Assembly (NCBI GenBank): GCA_902556505.1
Contig: CACDWM010000002.1
Location: 62,001 to 126,000 of the forward strand
Direction of reading: 5' to 3'
DNA from: an uncultured Pelagibacteraceae bacterium
Lineage (GTDB): Bacteria > Pseudomonadota > Alphaproteobacteria > Pelagibacterales > Pelagibacteraceae
DNA: 64,000 nt
Below the pieces are notes generated by a model. The model was not told the origin of the DNA, searched no databases, and saw nothing but the letters and a program-made list of their open reading frames with translations. Below are positions 8,956-18,099 of the stretch, in pieces. A program made the translations under genes and the position numbers. Numbering within the stretch: position 1 is the first letter of the stretch; each line of letters opens with the position of its first letter.

Positions 8956-9780
8956 CTAATAAGATCCTTTTTGTTTTGCACCTTTATAAAAAATTTCTTG
9001 CAAGTAATCATTTTCTTTTTTTCGAAGTAAAATACTTTCCTCACTCATTAAAGTATTAGTTCTATTTATTACTTCATGATGATGATAGTTATCCTCTCCT
9101 CTTGCAATTTGAACACTATTTTTACCTAAGGTTTGTTTTACGTTTGTCCCTATATAACTTTGGATAACAAATCCTATTCTTCTATCATTACTCTTATTTA
9201 TTCCTGACCCGTGCACTACTCTTGGGTGATGCAAAGACATTTGACCAGCTTTTAGTTCTATAGATTTAACTTCGTCTTCAGGCACATTTTCTACTGTTTG
9301 TCCCCTGGTAAGTAAATTTCCTTCATTAAATTTCTCATTGTGATCTTTAATATTTAAATGTGATTTAGGCCACATTTCCATACATCCGTTGTTTTTATTC
9401 GATTCTGTTAATGCCACCCATGCTGTAACCCAATTGTGTGGTTCTAATCCTATGTACTTTGCATCTTGGTGATAGCTTACAAAACCTTGTTCGTTAGGGT
9501 TTTTAATAAACAAAGTAGTACTGCAAACTAAGATGTTTTTTCCAATAATACTTTCTACTGCATCTAAAATTTTTGAATTATGAACGATCGAATCAAGTTT
9601 TGGTGAAATTAAATGAACATTATATCTTCCCGACTTATCTATTTCATTTGGCATTTTTTTTTCAATTAATTCGATTTCTTTTCTTGCCTCTAAGGCTTCA
9701 CGACTAGACAAAACTTCAATAGGGGATATGTAACCTTGATCTTCATACTGTTTAAGTTGATTTGATGATAGATAAGTCAT
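8956..9780 (-). CDS. Phytanoyl-CoA dioxygenase-family Fe(II)/2-oxoglutarate oxygenase
   Basis: 274-residue non-haem iron oxygenase of the PhyH/EctD superfamily. The iron site is visible as His104-x-Asp106 (YHQDAKY) and a distal His190 (RVVHGSG), and Arg200/201 (DRRIGF) is placed to bind 2-oxoglutarate. The stretch WVALTESNKNNGCMEMWPKSH is typical of the superfamily. Members hydroxylate small molecules, including alkyl-ammonium compounds and phosphonates, not only phytanoyl-CoA. As first gene of the operon with two Gfo/Idh/MocA dehydrogenases, it probably hydroxylates a substrate that they then oxidise (inference). Confidence 0.85.
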   Translation of the reverse strand: MTYLSSNQLKQYEDQGYISPIEVLSSREALEARKEIELIEKKMPNEIDKSGRYNVHLISPKLDSIVHNSKILDAVESIIGKNILVCSTTLFIKNPNEQGFVSYHQDAKYIGLEPHNWVTAWVALTESNKNNGCMEMWPKSHLNIKDHNEKFNEGNLLTRGQTVENVPEDEVKSIELKAGQMSLHHPRVVHGSGINKSNDRRIGFVIQSYIGTNVKQTLGKNSVQIARGEDNYHHHEVINRTNTLMSEESILLRKKENDYLQEIFYKGAKQKGSY

Positions 9781-9827
9781 ATTATTTTAAAAAGATTATA
9801 TGAGCTCAACTATTTCTTCAATAATTT

Positions 9828-10274
9828 ATGGCCGAAGTATTTAAATTAGGAATTACCGCTAACAACAATCAACCAATCAAGGAAGTAAATTCAATTGAGG
9901 TTTTAGCTAATAAAGGAATAGTAGGTGATCGACATTTTCATGATTTTAATGATCCATACAATCAATTGTCTTTAATAGAGGCTGAAAATATTGATGAATA
10001 TAATATTAAATTTGGGCTAGATATACCTTACATTAATTTTAGACGGAACGTTGTTACAAAAGGCATTCAGTTAAATGATTTAATTGGAAAAAAATTGAAA
10101 GTAGGAAATGTTGAATTAGAGGGAATTGAATTATGTAGACCGTGTCGACATTTGACTGAAATGCTTGATCAAAAAAATATTCTTAAAGAATTTATGAGAA
10201 AAGGAGGCCTTAGATGCCAAATTCTTTCATCTTCCAAAATTAATGTCGGTGATAAAATAGAAATAATTAATTAA
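9828..10274 (+). CDS. MOSC domain protein
   Basis: 148-residue protein consisting of little more than a MOSC domain, the sulfur-carrier and molybdenum-cofactor-associated fold of YiiM/MARC-type proteins. Seen: GIVGDRHFHDF at about 30-40, NFRRNVVTKGI near 74-84, and the conserved cysteine region ELCRPCRHL near 103-111 with two Cys. No partner domain is fused. It diverges from the dioxygenase operon across 47 bases and shares its stop tetranucleotide with the MFS gene. Specific role unknown; detoxifying reduction with a molybdenum cofactor or sulfur transfer are possibilities. Confidence 0.8.
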   Translation: MAEVFKLGITANNNQPIKEVNSIEVLANKGIVGDRHFHDFNDPYNQLSLIEAENIDEYNIKFGLDIPYINFRRNVVTKGIQLNDLIGKKLKVGNVELEGIELCRPCRHLTEMLDQKNILKEFMRKGGLRCQILSSSKINVGDKIEIIN

Positions 10275-11575
10275 GTTTTTACAGTTTCATTAACTGGATT
10301 TTCATCAAGTGTTGCAGGTGTATCGGGGTCTAGTTCTAATCCAGCAGGTGTAATGGTTGCTGGAACAGGTGTAAAAGTAGAGTCTGGATTATCTACAGTT
10401 TCTCTAATTCTCATTCTGTATAAACCAAATGCACCAATTAAAGCGTGCGCTAAAATTAAAAATACAAAAAATCCATTTAATCCAAACCATTCCATAAATA
10501 ATGAACATAAAATTGGACCACTGATAGCTCCAACGCCAAATATTAATTGTAATCCACCTCCAGCTGCAACAAATTTTGATTTAGGAACAAAATCATTTGT
10601 ATGTGCAAGATTAAGTGAAAATAAAGGCAAACATAAACTTGAATATAGTCCTACAGCAATGAAGAATACTATTTTTTTAAATGCAAGTTCATCCATGTAG
10701 TAAATATTTTGGATAGGATCATTTGAAGTTAAAATTGATAGTAATGCTAAAGCAGAACTTCCAAAAGTAGTCACAACGATTACTCTTCTTCTATCGTATT
10801 GATCTGAAAAATATCCAATAGGTCCTTGGCCAAGTACACCAGCAATTGTTGCTATAAATAATAAAATTGAAGTTTCAAATAGAGTAAATTTAGCAAGTGT
10901 TGCATAAACAGATATTAAAGAAAAAAATGCAGCATGAATAACTCCAGTAAAAAAAGAACTAAACGTTCCAAGAGGGGATATTTCATACAATTCTTTAATA
11001 CTTATTGTTTCTATTTTTTTAAATTTAGGAGCTGGTCTTTTGGTTAATAAAATTGGAACAAGTGCTAAAGATAAAAGAATAGATACCAAAATAAAAGGCT
11101 CATATGCTTTTGGTTCACTTAAGTTAAGAAGCAACATTCCTACTGCTAGTCCAAAATAAATTACCATCATGTAAGCAGATAATAATTGACCTCTATTTTT
11201 ATTAGTTGCTCTATCATTCAACCAACTTTCTGTTACGACATAACAACTAACCAAACTAATACCAGTTATAAATCTACTGATAGTCCACATAAATGGATTT
11301 ACATAAACTACTGCAAGCAGCGCGCTAAGTGATGCAAGTGATGCAAAAGCTGCAAATACTCTAATGTGACCTACTTTAGATACAAAGTTTGGAGTAGTTC
11401 TAGACCCAATAAAGTAACCAATGTAATAACCTGACATAAATATACCAGTTGTAAAAACACTAAAGTCCTCAAGTACAGAACGAATACCCATGATTTGCAT
11501 TTGCAATCCATGAGCTATCATCATGGTTCCAATACCTATAAAAAGGGCCCAGGATTTTTTTACTTCTTTTTGCAT
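10271..11575 (-). CDS. MFS transporter
   Basis: Major facilitator superfamily permease, 434 aa, about twelve membrane helices. The inter-helix motif of the first half (TPNFVSKVGHIRVFAAFASL) and the second-half motif A-like stretch GYFSDQYDRRRVIV are visible. A hydrophilic tail of about 40 residues, rich in Pro, Thr and Asp, follows the last helix. Substrate cannot be assigned. It is the last gene of the long minus-strand run, 28 bases after a DMT transporter, and its TAA stop overlaps the MOSC-gene stop on the other strand. Confidence 0.85.
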   Translation of the reverse strand: MQKEVKKSWALFIGIGTMMIAHGLQMQIMGIRSVLEDFSVFTTGIFMSGYYIGYFIGSRTTPNFVSKVGHIRVFAAFASLASLSALLAVVYVNPFMWTISRFITGISLVSCYVVTESWLNDRATNKNRGQLLSAYMMVIYFGLAVGMLLLNLSEPKAYEPFILVSILLSLALVPILLTKRPAPKFKKIETISIKELYEISPLGTFSSFFTGVIHAAFFSLISVYATLAKFTLFETSILLFIATIAGVLGQGPIGYFSDQYDRRRVIVVTTFGSSALALLSILTSNDPIQNIYYMDELAFKKIVFFIAVGLYSSLCLPLFSLNLAHTNDFVPKSKFVAAGGGLQLIFGVGAISGPILCSLFMEWFGLNGFFVFLILAHALIGAFGLYRMRIRETVDNPDSTFTPVPATITPAGLELDPDTPATLDENPVNETVKT

Positions 11576-11603
11576 ATTTAGTTTTTAAGTTTAATATTTC
11601 TGG

Positions 11604-12479
11604 CTACGTAGTTTTGGTTTGTGTTTTTTTTATGGCCAGTAAAGAATGAATTGCTATCGTAATAATGATAACGATACCTCCATAGATAGTCTCGTTAGAA
11701 GGCTGTTCTTTAATAACCATCCAAACCCATATCGGTCCAAGGATAGTTTCTAATAAGAAAAATAGATTAACTTCAGCTGCAGTTATAAATCTTGGTGCTA
11801 TGGTGACTAAAACAAATGGTATAGCTACACACATTACACACATTAAAGGAACATAAAATAGATCATTTCCCAATAGAGCAAAATCTTTAACAAAGAAAAA
11901 GGCAAATATTGCAACACATGATTTTCCAATTACTGCAGCAGGTACTAAATCAGTAGATTTTGCGTATCTTGCAATGTTTGCGTTACAAGCCAATCCAAAT
12001 GAGGTTATTAAACCAAATAAATCTCCATAAAAATTACCAAGACTTAAAGAGTCGTAAAAAATATAAACACAAGCAACAAAGGTAATTATTATAGCAACCC
12101 AAGTTTTATTATCTGGTCTTTCTTTCAGGAAAATAGCCCCCAATATTGCTGAAAGCATTGGGGCAAGAGCTACCATCAATAAAGTATTTGCTACATTGGT
12201 ATTTTGTATCGATATAATAAAAGTAATGTTACAAATAGAAAAACTAATTATATAAAAAATTCCTGGGTAACCAATTTTAAACATAGCTTTTAAGAAATTA
12301 TTTTTATAAAACAAAAGAAGACCAATTAGAACTACCACGAATGGTATTGCTCCTCTGTAAAAAAGCATTCCCCAAGTATCAATATTTGATAATCTAATAA
12401 GCAAAGAATCAGGAGTTATAAACATAACTCCAATAAAAGCCATTAATGAACCTTTTTTTTGGTTTGTAAGATTGTGCAT
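11604..12479 (-). CDS. EamA/DMT-family transporter
   Basis: 291-residue inner-membrane transporter with about ten helices in two EamA repeats; the first repeat shows APMLSAILGAIFLKERP. It is a distant paralogue of the truncated transporter at the left edge of the window, sharing the P-x3-A-x-L ... F-L-K-E pattern but with little other identity. The gene lies 1 base downstream of the FkbM methyltransferase and upstream of the MFS gene. Substrate unknown; amino acids, nucleosides or small organics are all possible for the family. Confidence 0.83.
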   Translation of the reverse strand: MHNLTNQKKGSLMAFIGVMFITPDSLLIRLSNIDTWGMLFYRGAIPFVVVLIGLLLFYKNNFLKAMFKIGYPGIFYIISFSICNITFIISIQNTNVANTLLMVALAPMLSAILGAIFLKERPDNKTWVAIIITFVACVYIFYDSLSLGNFYGDLFGLITSFGLACNANIARYAKSTDLVPAAVIGKSCVAIFAFFFVKDFALLGNDLFYVPLMCVMCVAIPFVLVTIAPRFITAAEVNLFFLLETILGPIWVWMVIKEQPSNETIYGGIVIIITIAIHSLLAIKKTQTKTT

Positions 12480-12480
12480 G

Positions 12481-13320
12481 TTAGTTCTTATAATTTAAAA
12501 TTATATTTGATTTATTTTTAAAAATTTCCCTATATCCAATTTTATCTAAAAATTTAAGTAAATCTTCCTTCCACAATTCTTTACTAGAATGCTCTAAAAT
12601 TATATTCTTAGGATATAAATTTTTTTTACAATTTTTAAAAAAATTAATTAAAACTCTATCTTCATAACCTTCGATATCAATTTTAAGATTTGAAATTAAA
12701 TTTAATTTTTCTTCTTTAACAATGTCAATTAACTTTTTACAGTTAATTGAAACTGCATTTTTAATTTTTTTATTAGTTAAGACACCATTAGCCAAACCAT
12801 TTGAAAAATCTAATTTCATTTTACAATTTTTATCACCTAGAGCACAATTTTTAACTTTAACAATTGAAAATATGTTGGGAATTTTTAATTTAAGTAATTC
12901 TAAATTTTTTTGAAGTCTAAAATTATTTAAGGGGTTTGCTTCAATAGAAATAATTTTTATATTTTTGTATTTATGATTTAAAAATGCTATTGTTTGTGTA
13001 TACAAGCCCATATTAGAGCCTATATCTATAAACACACTATCATTTAGAGAATTTTTTTTAACAAATTCAATTTCTTTAGTTTCATTTCTGCCAAAATAGA
13101 TTTTTATACCTGTAAGTTTATCGTTGTAGAAATTAAATGGAATTCCATTTACATTACAAATAAATCTAGATTCTTTTATACCCCCACGACCAATATAGTA
13201 ATTGATAAAATTTATAATTTTTTTTCTAAACTGACCTCTACCAATAAAAGTTTTTTGTCCTAAAAATATAATTAATTTTACTAGATATATTTTAAACAAT
13301 GAGATCTTTATTGTTTTCAT
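12481..13320 (-). CDS. FkbM-family SAM-dependent methyltransferase
   Basis: 279-residue protein whose central part matches FkbM methyltransferases: motif I VFIDIGSNMGLYTQT at about residues 91-105, an acidic post-I region ending ISIEANP, and LKIDIEGYEDRVL near 215-227. Members O-methylate sugars, lipids or secondary metabolites. The first ~30 residues are hydrophobic/basic (MKTIKISLFKIYLVKLIIFLG), possibly a membrane anchor. Its start overlaps gshB by 4 bases (ATGA), so it is coupled to glutathione synthesis genes, but a functional link is not established. Very AT-rich codon use, like its neighbours. Confidence 0.78.
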   Translation of the reverse strand: MKTIKISLFKIYLVKLIIFLGQKTFIGRGQFRKKIINFINYYIGRGGIKESRFICNVNGIPFNFYNDKLTGIKIYFGRNETKEIEFVKKNSLNDSVFIDIGSNMGLYTQTIAFLNHKYKNIKIISIEANPLNNFRLQKNLELLKLKIPNIFSIVKVKNCALGDKNCKMKLDFSNGLANGVLTNKKIKNAVSINCKKLIDIVKEEKLNLISNLKIDIEGYEDRVLINFFKNCKKNLYPKNIILEHSSKELWKEDLLKFLDKIGYREIFKNKSNIILNYKN

Positions 13321-14243
13321 GCCTTAAGCTCTTTCCAAAAAATCTCAGCTAAATTTTTTCCCGATAGATCATAAAGAGTTTTAAGTCCGGTTGGCGATGT
13401 AACATTTATATCTCCATTAAGTTGTTGATCTATAAAATCAATCCCAGCAAAAAAAATATTTTCTTTTTTAAGATTTTTTGCAATTAGTTTTGAAATTTTA
13501 ATTTCTTTATTTGTCAATTTGACATTAGTCGGTTTTGCTCCTTTACTCATATTACTTAAAATTGAACCTTTCTTTGGAATCCTTGAAATTGCACCACATA
13601 CTTTCCCATTAATTATAAAAACCCTTTTGTCTCCTTTACTTATTTGAGGAAGAAATTTTTGGCACATGATATAATCATGTTTTTTTATAAATTTATTAAT
13701 TAATTTTGAATTAAATTTAGTTAGTAAATGAATATCATTTCCACTGAAACTATGGATTGGTTTTAAAATGACTCTTTTGTTTTTTTTGAAAAATTTTTTT
13801 ATTTCATCCATATTTTGAGTAAATATAGTAGCTGGCATATATTTTGAATATTTAGATGAATACAACTTTTCAGAAATATTCCTTACAGAGGTAGGGTTGT
13901 TAATTATTTTAACTTTTGTCTTAATTGTATCTAAAATGTATGTTGTTGAAATATACTCAAGATTAAAAGGTGGATCTTGGCGAATAAGAATAAATTTACA
14001 TTTACTTAATTCTAGATTTTGTTTTTTTGTGATTTTATAGAATTTTTTATTGTTATAGTTAAATTTAATAAAAAAACCTTTAGCTGTAACTTTCGAATTA
14101 ACAACTGACAAGTCTTTTGGATCGTAATAGAAAATTTTATATTTTTTATTCTGAATTTCGTTTGCTAAAAAAACGCTTGTATCCGTTAAAGGATTTAGTT
14201 TAGAAGGATGGTTTCCTTGAACAGCAACAATTTTATTTATCAT
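13317..14243 (-). CDS. gshB: Glutathione synthetase
   Basis: ATP-grasp enzyme adding glycine to gamma-glutamylcysteine. The 308-residue protein follows the GshB plan: LIRQDPPFNLEYISTTYIL near residue 87, the ATP-grasp lysine segment RVILKPIHSFSGNDI near 158, GDKRVFIINGKVCGAISR near 204, FFAGIDFI near 262, and the terminal metal/substrate loop INVTSPTGL near 280. It starts 11 bases inside the 3' end of gshA, giving a coupled gshA-gshB pair. Length is typical. Confidence 0.93.
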   Translation of the reverse strand: MINKIVAVQGNHPSKLNPLTDTSVFLANEIQNKKYKIFYYDPKDLSVVNSKVTAKGFFIKFNYNNKKFYKITKKQNLELSKCKFILIRQDPPFNLEYISTTYILDTIKTKVKIINNPTSVRNISEKLYSSKYSKYMPATIFTQNMDEIKKFFKKNKRVILKPIHSFSGNDIHLLTKFNSKLINKFIKKHDYIMCQKFLPQISKGDKRVFIINGKVCGAISRIPKKGSILSNMSKGAKPTNVKLTNKEIKISKLIAKNLKKENIFFAGIDFIDQQLNGDINVTSPTGLKTLYDLSGKNLAEIFWKELKA

Positions 14244-15528
14244 ATAATTCGTCTAAATTTTCGTTTTTTGAAAATTTACTAATCATATGATCTGCGTTTG
14301 TTGTCTTATTATCAATTACTTTTTGTAGATGGTTAAGGAATATAGTCTCGTTATTACCTTTTTTACTTAAAACATCTCTGTTCTCTAAACCTTTTCTTGA
14401 AAGATTTAAAAGTGTAGATGACCAATAAAGAAGATCTTTACCCATTAATTGAGTATTAAATCCCTTTTGTGGCGCTTCTAGATAAGCGTTAATTATTTTA
14501 TCATTGTCCCATTTCAAAATTAATTCATGAACTTCATCTAAATTTCCATAAAGCATACCTATATTGAAAGCTGGTCCTGCACATAAACAATCCCAACCAC
14601 ATGTATCCATTGATCTTAATTCAATATACTTTTTAACTCTGTTTTCAGTAAATATTGTGCTTAAGTGAGTTGCTAAGTCCACTTCAGTTGGAAGTCTAAT
14701 TCCAATTTCTTGAATTTTTCCCTCCATAAAATCCTTAAAAATATATTTCCTACCCGAAATATACTGATCTTTATTTTGTATAAATAATATAGGAAAATTA
14801 ATTATAAAATCTGCATATTTTTCAAAATTCATATTTTCGAAAAATAATTTAGGCAATCCACCTCTTGAAGTGCTTTGCCATACTTTAGATCTATAAGATA
14901 AATAGTTACTATTTTTTTTCTCAACAATTGAGGAATTAGCAAATAAAGCAATTGCAATGGGTACAATTGAGTTTGCTACTCTAAACTTTTTAATAAAATC
15001 TTCTTCAGAACTATAATCTATATTTAACTGTGTGCCACATGTTCGATACATCATATCTAAACTAAGTTCACCACCTAGAGGCATATCTTTAGTCATCAAT
15101 TCATATCTTTGTTTAGGGTTGTTTGGGATTTCATTTAATTTAGATATAGGATCGAATCCTGCACTAACAATTTTTATATTTAGTTTTTTTGTAACTTGTT
15201 TTAATTCAAACAAATAGTCTTGTGACTCTGCACAAGCTTCATGCATATGATTTAATTTATCTCCTGATAATTCAATTTGATTACCTGGTTCAAGAGTTAT
15301 ATTTTTTCCACCTTTATTTAGAGCAATGATATTTTCTTTTTCAAAAACCGGATTCCAGCCAAATTCAAGCAGGGCTGTAAACATTTCTTTTATTTTTGAA
15401 TAATCAATCCTTCTATTGTCCAAATTATTAAATAAAAACTTTTCATGCTCGATCCCAATTTTGAAATTTTTGGGTTCTTTAATACCTGATTTAAAATAAT
15501 TTATAATTTTTTCTTTTGAATCAATCAT
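14233..15528 (-). CDS. gshA: Glutamate-cysteine ligase
   Basis: Catalyses the first step of glutathione synthesis. At 431 residues it is of the shorter alphaproteobacterial/plant-type class: FKIGIEHEKFLFN near residue 22 gives the E-x-E-type metal site, LEPGNQIELSGD near 78, MMYRTCGTQLNIDYS near 158, and RSMDTCGWDCL near 304. Together with the overlapping gshB it supplies cytosolic thiol buffering. The upstream HD gene ends 29 bases away, so it belongs to the long minus-strand run. Confidence 0.9.
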   Translation of the reverse strand: MIDSKEKIINYFKSGIKEPKNFKIGIEHEKFLFNNLDNRRIDYSKIKEMFTALLEFGWNPVFEKENIIALNKGGKNITLEPGNQIELSGDKLNHMHEACAESQDYLFELKQVTKKLNIKIVSAGFDPISKLNEIPNNPKQRYELMTKDMPLGGELSLDMMYRTCGTQLNIDYSSEEDFIKKFRVANSIVPIAIALFANSSIVEKKNSNYLSYRSKVWQSTSRGGLPKLFFENMNFEKYADFIINFPILFIQNKDQYISGRKYIFKDFMEGKIQEIGIRLPTEVDLATHLSTIFTENRVKKYIELRSMDTCGWDCLCAGPAFNIGMLYGNLDEVHELILKWDNDKIINAYLEAPQKGFNTQLMGKDLLYWSSTLLNLSRKGLENRDVLSKKGNNETIFLNHLQKVIDNKTTNADHMISKFSKNENLDELYDK

Positions 15529-15557
15529 GCGCTGTAAGTAGTGATTTATATCTAAAT

Positions 15558-16115
15558 TTAAAGATAATAATAAGGTTCTTTTGCGAATATTTTTTTAACT
15601 AATGGTTTAAAATCATCCAAAGTCATACTTTTATAATCAGGGTCAAAAGAGGATTGGTCATATTTTTCACAAAAATCTATAGTGTCTTGATAATATTTGT
15701 GGTCTTTGAATTTATCTCTTGCGTTTCTATCACCACCTAAATGATGGGCGCTGTAGTAAGTTTGAAAAAGACCATGATGTAGAATAATCCAATAGATTCT
15801 TTCAGAAACATAAGGTCTAAGTATGGATGCAGCATACTGAGAATGATTCATTGGTGCTAAATCATCTCCAATATCATGTAGTAAAGTTGCAACAACCATT
15901 TCATCACTTTCTTTATTTTTAAAAGCTCTCGTTGCAGCTTGTAACGAATGCTCTAGTCTGGTGATTTTGTAACCTTCTAAAGTGGTAGTTTGTTTAGATA
16001 AATAATTTAGAACTCTCTCAGCAGTTTGTCTTTCAAATTTTTTCTCAAATTTGTCAAGAAGCTCATAATCCTCCTTAGTTCCATTTTTCATTTCAGTAAA
16101 ATTTACAGTTTTCAT
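15558..16115 (-). CDS. HD-domain phosphohydrolase-fold protein
   Basis: 185-residue HD-superfamily protein. The metal site is seen as His56 (LEHSLQAA), His80-Asp81 (LLHDIGDD), His91, and His113/His114 (ILHHGLFQ), with a later DQSSFDPDY segment. This arrangement resembles the mixed-valent di-iron oxygenase branch (PhnZ / myo-inositol oxygenase-like) as much as phosphohydrolases, so the reaction is not fixed. No phosphonate genes are near. It sits 3 bases after purF in the purF-gshA run. Confidence refers to gene and fold, not to substrate. Confidence 0.78.
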   Translation of the reverse strand: MKTVNFTEMKNGTKEDYELLDKFEKKFERQTAERVLNYLSKQTTTLEGYKITRLEHSLQAATRAFKNKESDEMVVATLLHDIGDDLAPMNHSQYAASILRPYVSERIYWIILHHGLFQTYYSAHHLGGDRNARDKFKDHKYYQDTIDFCEKYDQSSFDPDYKSMTLDDFKPLVKKIFAKEPYYYL

Positions 16116-16118
16116 AAT

Positions 16119-17600
16119 TTAAATATTTGATCCAGTGCTTAGTAAAGATAACTGAGTTATTTTATTATCTCCTAATTCATCCACTAATTTTACAGGATAT
16201 TCACCTGTGAAATAATGATCTGTTAATTGTGGATATGTTTCATTTCTTTTTTCAAAACCAATAGCTTTATACAATCCTTCTATTGATAAAAATTTTAAAG
16301 ATTTAGCTCCAATATATTTACAAATTTCGTCATTAGTTTTATTTGCTGCTAACAATTCTTTTTTTGTAGGTGTATCTACACCATAGAAATCTGGATATCT
16401 TATTTCTGGGCATGCAATTTTAACATGAACTTCTTTTGCACCAGCATCATAAAGCATTTTAACAATTTTATATGATGTAGTTCCTCGAACAAGAGAGTCA
16501 TCAATTAGAATAATTTTTTTATTTTTAATTGTGGTTTGATTAGCATTTAATTTTAATTTAACACCCAAGCTTCTAATTTTCTGGCTTGGTTCAATGAAAG
16601 TTCTTCCAACATAATGATTTCTAATTAATCCATGTTCAAAGTTCATTTTTAATTCTTGAGCAAAACCCATTGCAGCAGCATTGCCAGAATCTGGGACTGG
16701 AACAACTATATCAGCATCGGTATCATTTTCTTTTGCTAGCTCTCCACCAATATTTTTTCTATGCTCATATGCTGTTTTTCCTCCAATCAGGCTGTCTGGT
16801 CTTGAAAAATAAATATATTCAAATACACATGGTCTAACTTTTTTAGCAGGAAAAGGCTTAATACTTTTAAGTTCATTATTTTCAATCAAAACTATCTCAC
16901 CATTTTCAACTTCTCTTACAAATTTTGCACCAATTATATCAAAGGCACAAGTTTCAGATGCCAAGACATAACTATTGCCAAGCTTACCAATTACTAGTGG
17001 TCTAATTCCGTAAGGATCTCTTACTCCAATTAAAGAGTTTTGAGTTAACATCACTAATGCATAGCCACCTTGAATTTGAAAAATTGCATCAATTACTTTA
17101 TCAATTGTTTTTGGTCTCTTTGATTTAGCAATTAATTGAACAATAGTTTCAGTATCTGAGGTAGTGTAAAATATAGCTCCATCTTCAACCAGTTTATTTC
17201 TCAAAGCTATTGAATTAGTAAGATTTCCATTATGTGCAACCCCAATTCCACCTGCATTGGTGTCAGCAAAAAAAGGCTGTATGTTTCTTAATATATTGTT
17301 TCCAGTTGTACTGTATCTGTTATGGCCAATTGCATAATTTCCCTTAAGATTATTAAGCACCTTTTCTTTGTTGAAATTATCTCCAACTAGGCCAAATCTT
17401 TTTTCAGAATAATATTTTTCCCCATCAAAAGTAACTATTCCACAACCTTCTTGACCTCTGTGTTGTAAAGCATGCAACCCAAGTGCTGTTAAAGCTGAAG
17501 CATCTTTTGCATCGCTTATGCCAAAAACCCCACACTCTTCTTTTAATCTTGGATTATAGATCTTTAATTTTTTCTTTAGAATCTTGATATGTTTTTTCAT
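16119..17600 (-). CDS. purF: Amidophosphoribosyltransferase
   Basis: First committed step of purine synthesis: PRPP plus glutamine to phosphoribosylamine. The Ntn-type glutaminase nucleophile is Cys23 (ECGVFGI). It is preceded by a Lys-rich 22-residue leader that must be cleaved to expose it. HNGNLTN, the phosphoribosyl motif IILIDDSLVRGTTS and the usual 493-residue length all fit. The only ATG lies 47 bases inside cvpA, and no later ATG, GTG or TTG exists before Cys23, so a long overlap with cvpA is forced. Confidence 0.95.
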   Translation of the reverse strand: MKKHIKILKKKLKIYNPRLKEECGVFGISDAKDASALTALGLHALQHRGQEGCGIVTFDGEKYYSEKRFGLVGDNFNKEKVLNNLKGNYAIGHNRYSTTGNNILRNIQPFFADTNAGGIGVAHNGNLTNSIALRNKLVEDGAIFYTTSDTETIVQLIAKSKRPKTIDKVIDAIFQIQGGYALVMLTQNSLIGVRDPYGIRPLVIGKLGNSYVLASETCAFDIIGAKFVREVENGEIVLIENNELKSIKPFPAKKVRPCVFEYIYFSRPDSLIGGKTAYEHRKNIGGELAKENDTDADIVVPVPDSGNAAAMGFAQELKMNFEHGLIRNHYVGRTFIEPSQKIRSLGVKLKLNANQTTIKNKKIILIDDSLVRGTTSYKIVKMLYDAGAKEVHVKIACPEIRYPDFYGVDTPTKKELLAANKTNDEICKYIGAKSLKFLSIEGLYKAIGFEKRNETYPQLTDHYFTGEYPVKLVDELGDNKITQLSLLSTGSNI

Positions 17601-18099
17601 TAGGAAATTCTTTTATCAGATAACTACTACCTTTTTGTAAATATGGAAAGATGTATGATTTGTCAAAATTTATTGGCCATTTATCGTAATTATAAACGAT
17701 ATGAATACCTGAAAATATACAAACAGAAATAATGTAAGCTCTTATAAAACCAAAAAAAAATCCAAATGTCGTATCTAAGCCACCGATTCCTGTGTACCTG
17801 ACTGCTTTACTGATTCCTTTATTTACTAATAAAACTAAAAATATAATAACTACAAATATTATTATTCCCAAACCAATATCGAGAACATACTCATTATCAA
17901 TTATGTCTTTTACATAGGGTTTAATTTTAGGGAATAGAATTAATGTAATTATGTATGCGAGCAACCATTTAGCCATTGAGAGAATACTTAAAATGAAGCC
18001 CTTTTTGTAACAATTTATCAAAGAAAGGATTGTTAAAATTAAATAAATTAAATCAATTATTGATATTGCTTTATAAAAATCTTTTATGATGTCTAACAT
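17554..18099 (-). CDS. cvpA: CvpA family membrane protein
   Basis: 181-residue inner-membrane protein with about four helices (segments near residues 14-30, 42-60, 75-95 and 110-130), including the family's ...YKKGFILSILSMAKWLLAY... and TGIGGLDTTFGFFFGFIRAY-type stretches. CvpA is commonly encoded just upstream of purF, as here, and is linked to envelope homeostasis and colicin V secretion; its molecular function is unclear. Start and preceding MMPL stop overlap in TAATG, and the 3' end overlaps purF by 47 bases. Confidence 0.88.
   Translation of the reverse strand: MLDIIKDFYKAISIIDLIYLILTILSLINCYKKGFILSILSMAKWLLAYIITLILFPKIKPYVKDIIDNEYVLDIGLGIIIFVVIIFLVLLVNKGISKAVRYTGIGGLDTTFGFFFGFIRAYIISVCIFSGIHIVYNYDKWPINFDKSYIFPYLQKGSSYLIKEFPNEKTYQDSKEKIKDL

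Noticed and set aside
10353..10700. 115-aa plus-strand open frame
   Set aside because: Shadow of the MFS transporter gene on the opposite strand; composition mirrors membrane-protein codons read in reverse.
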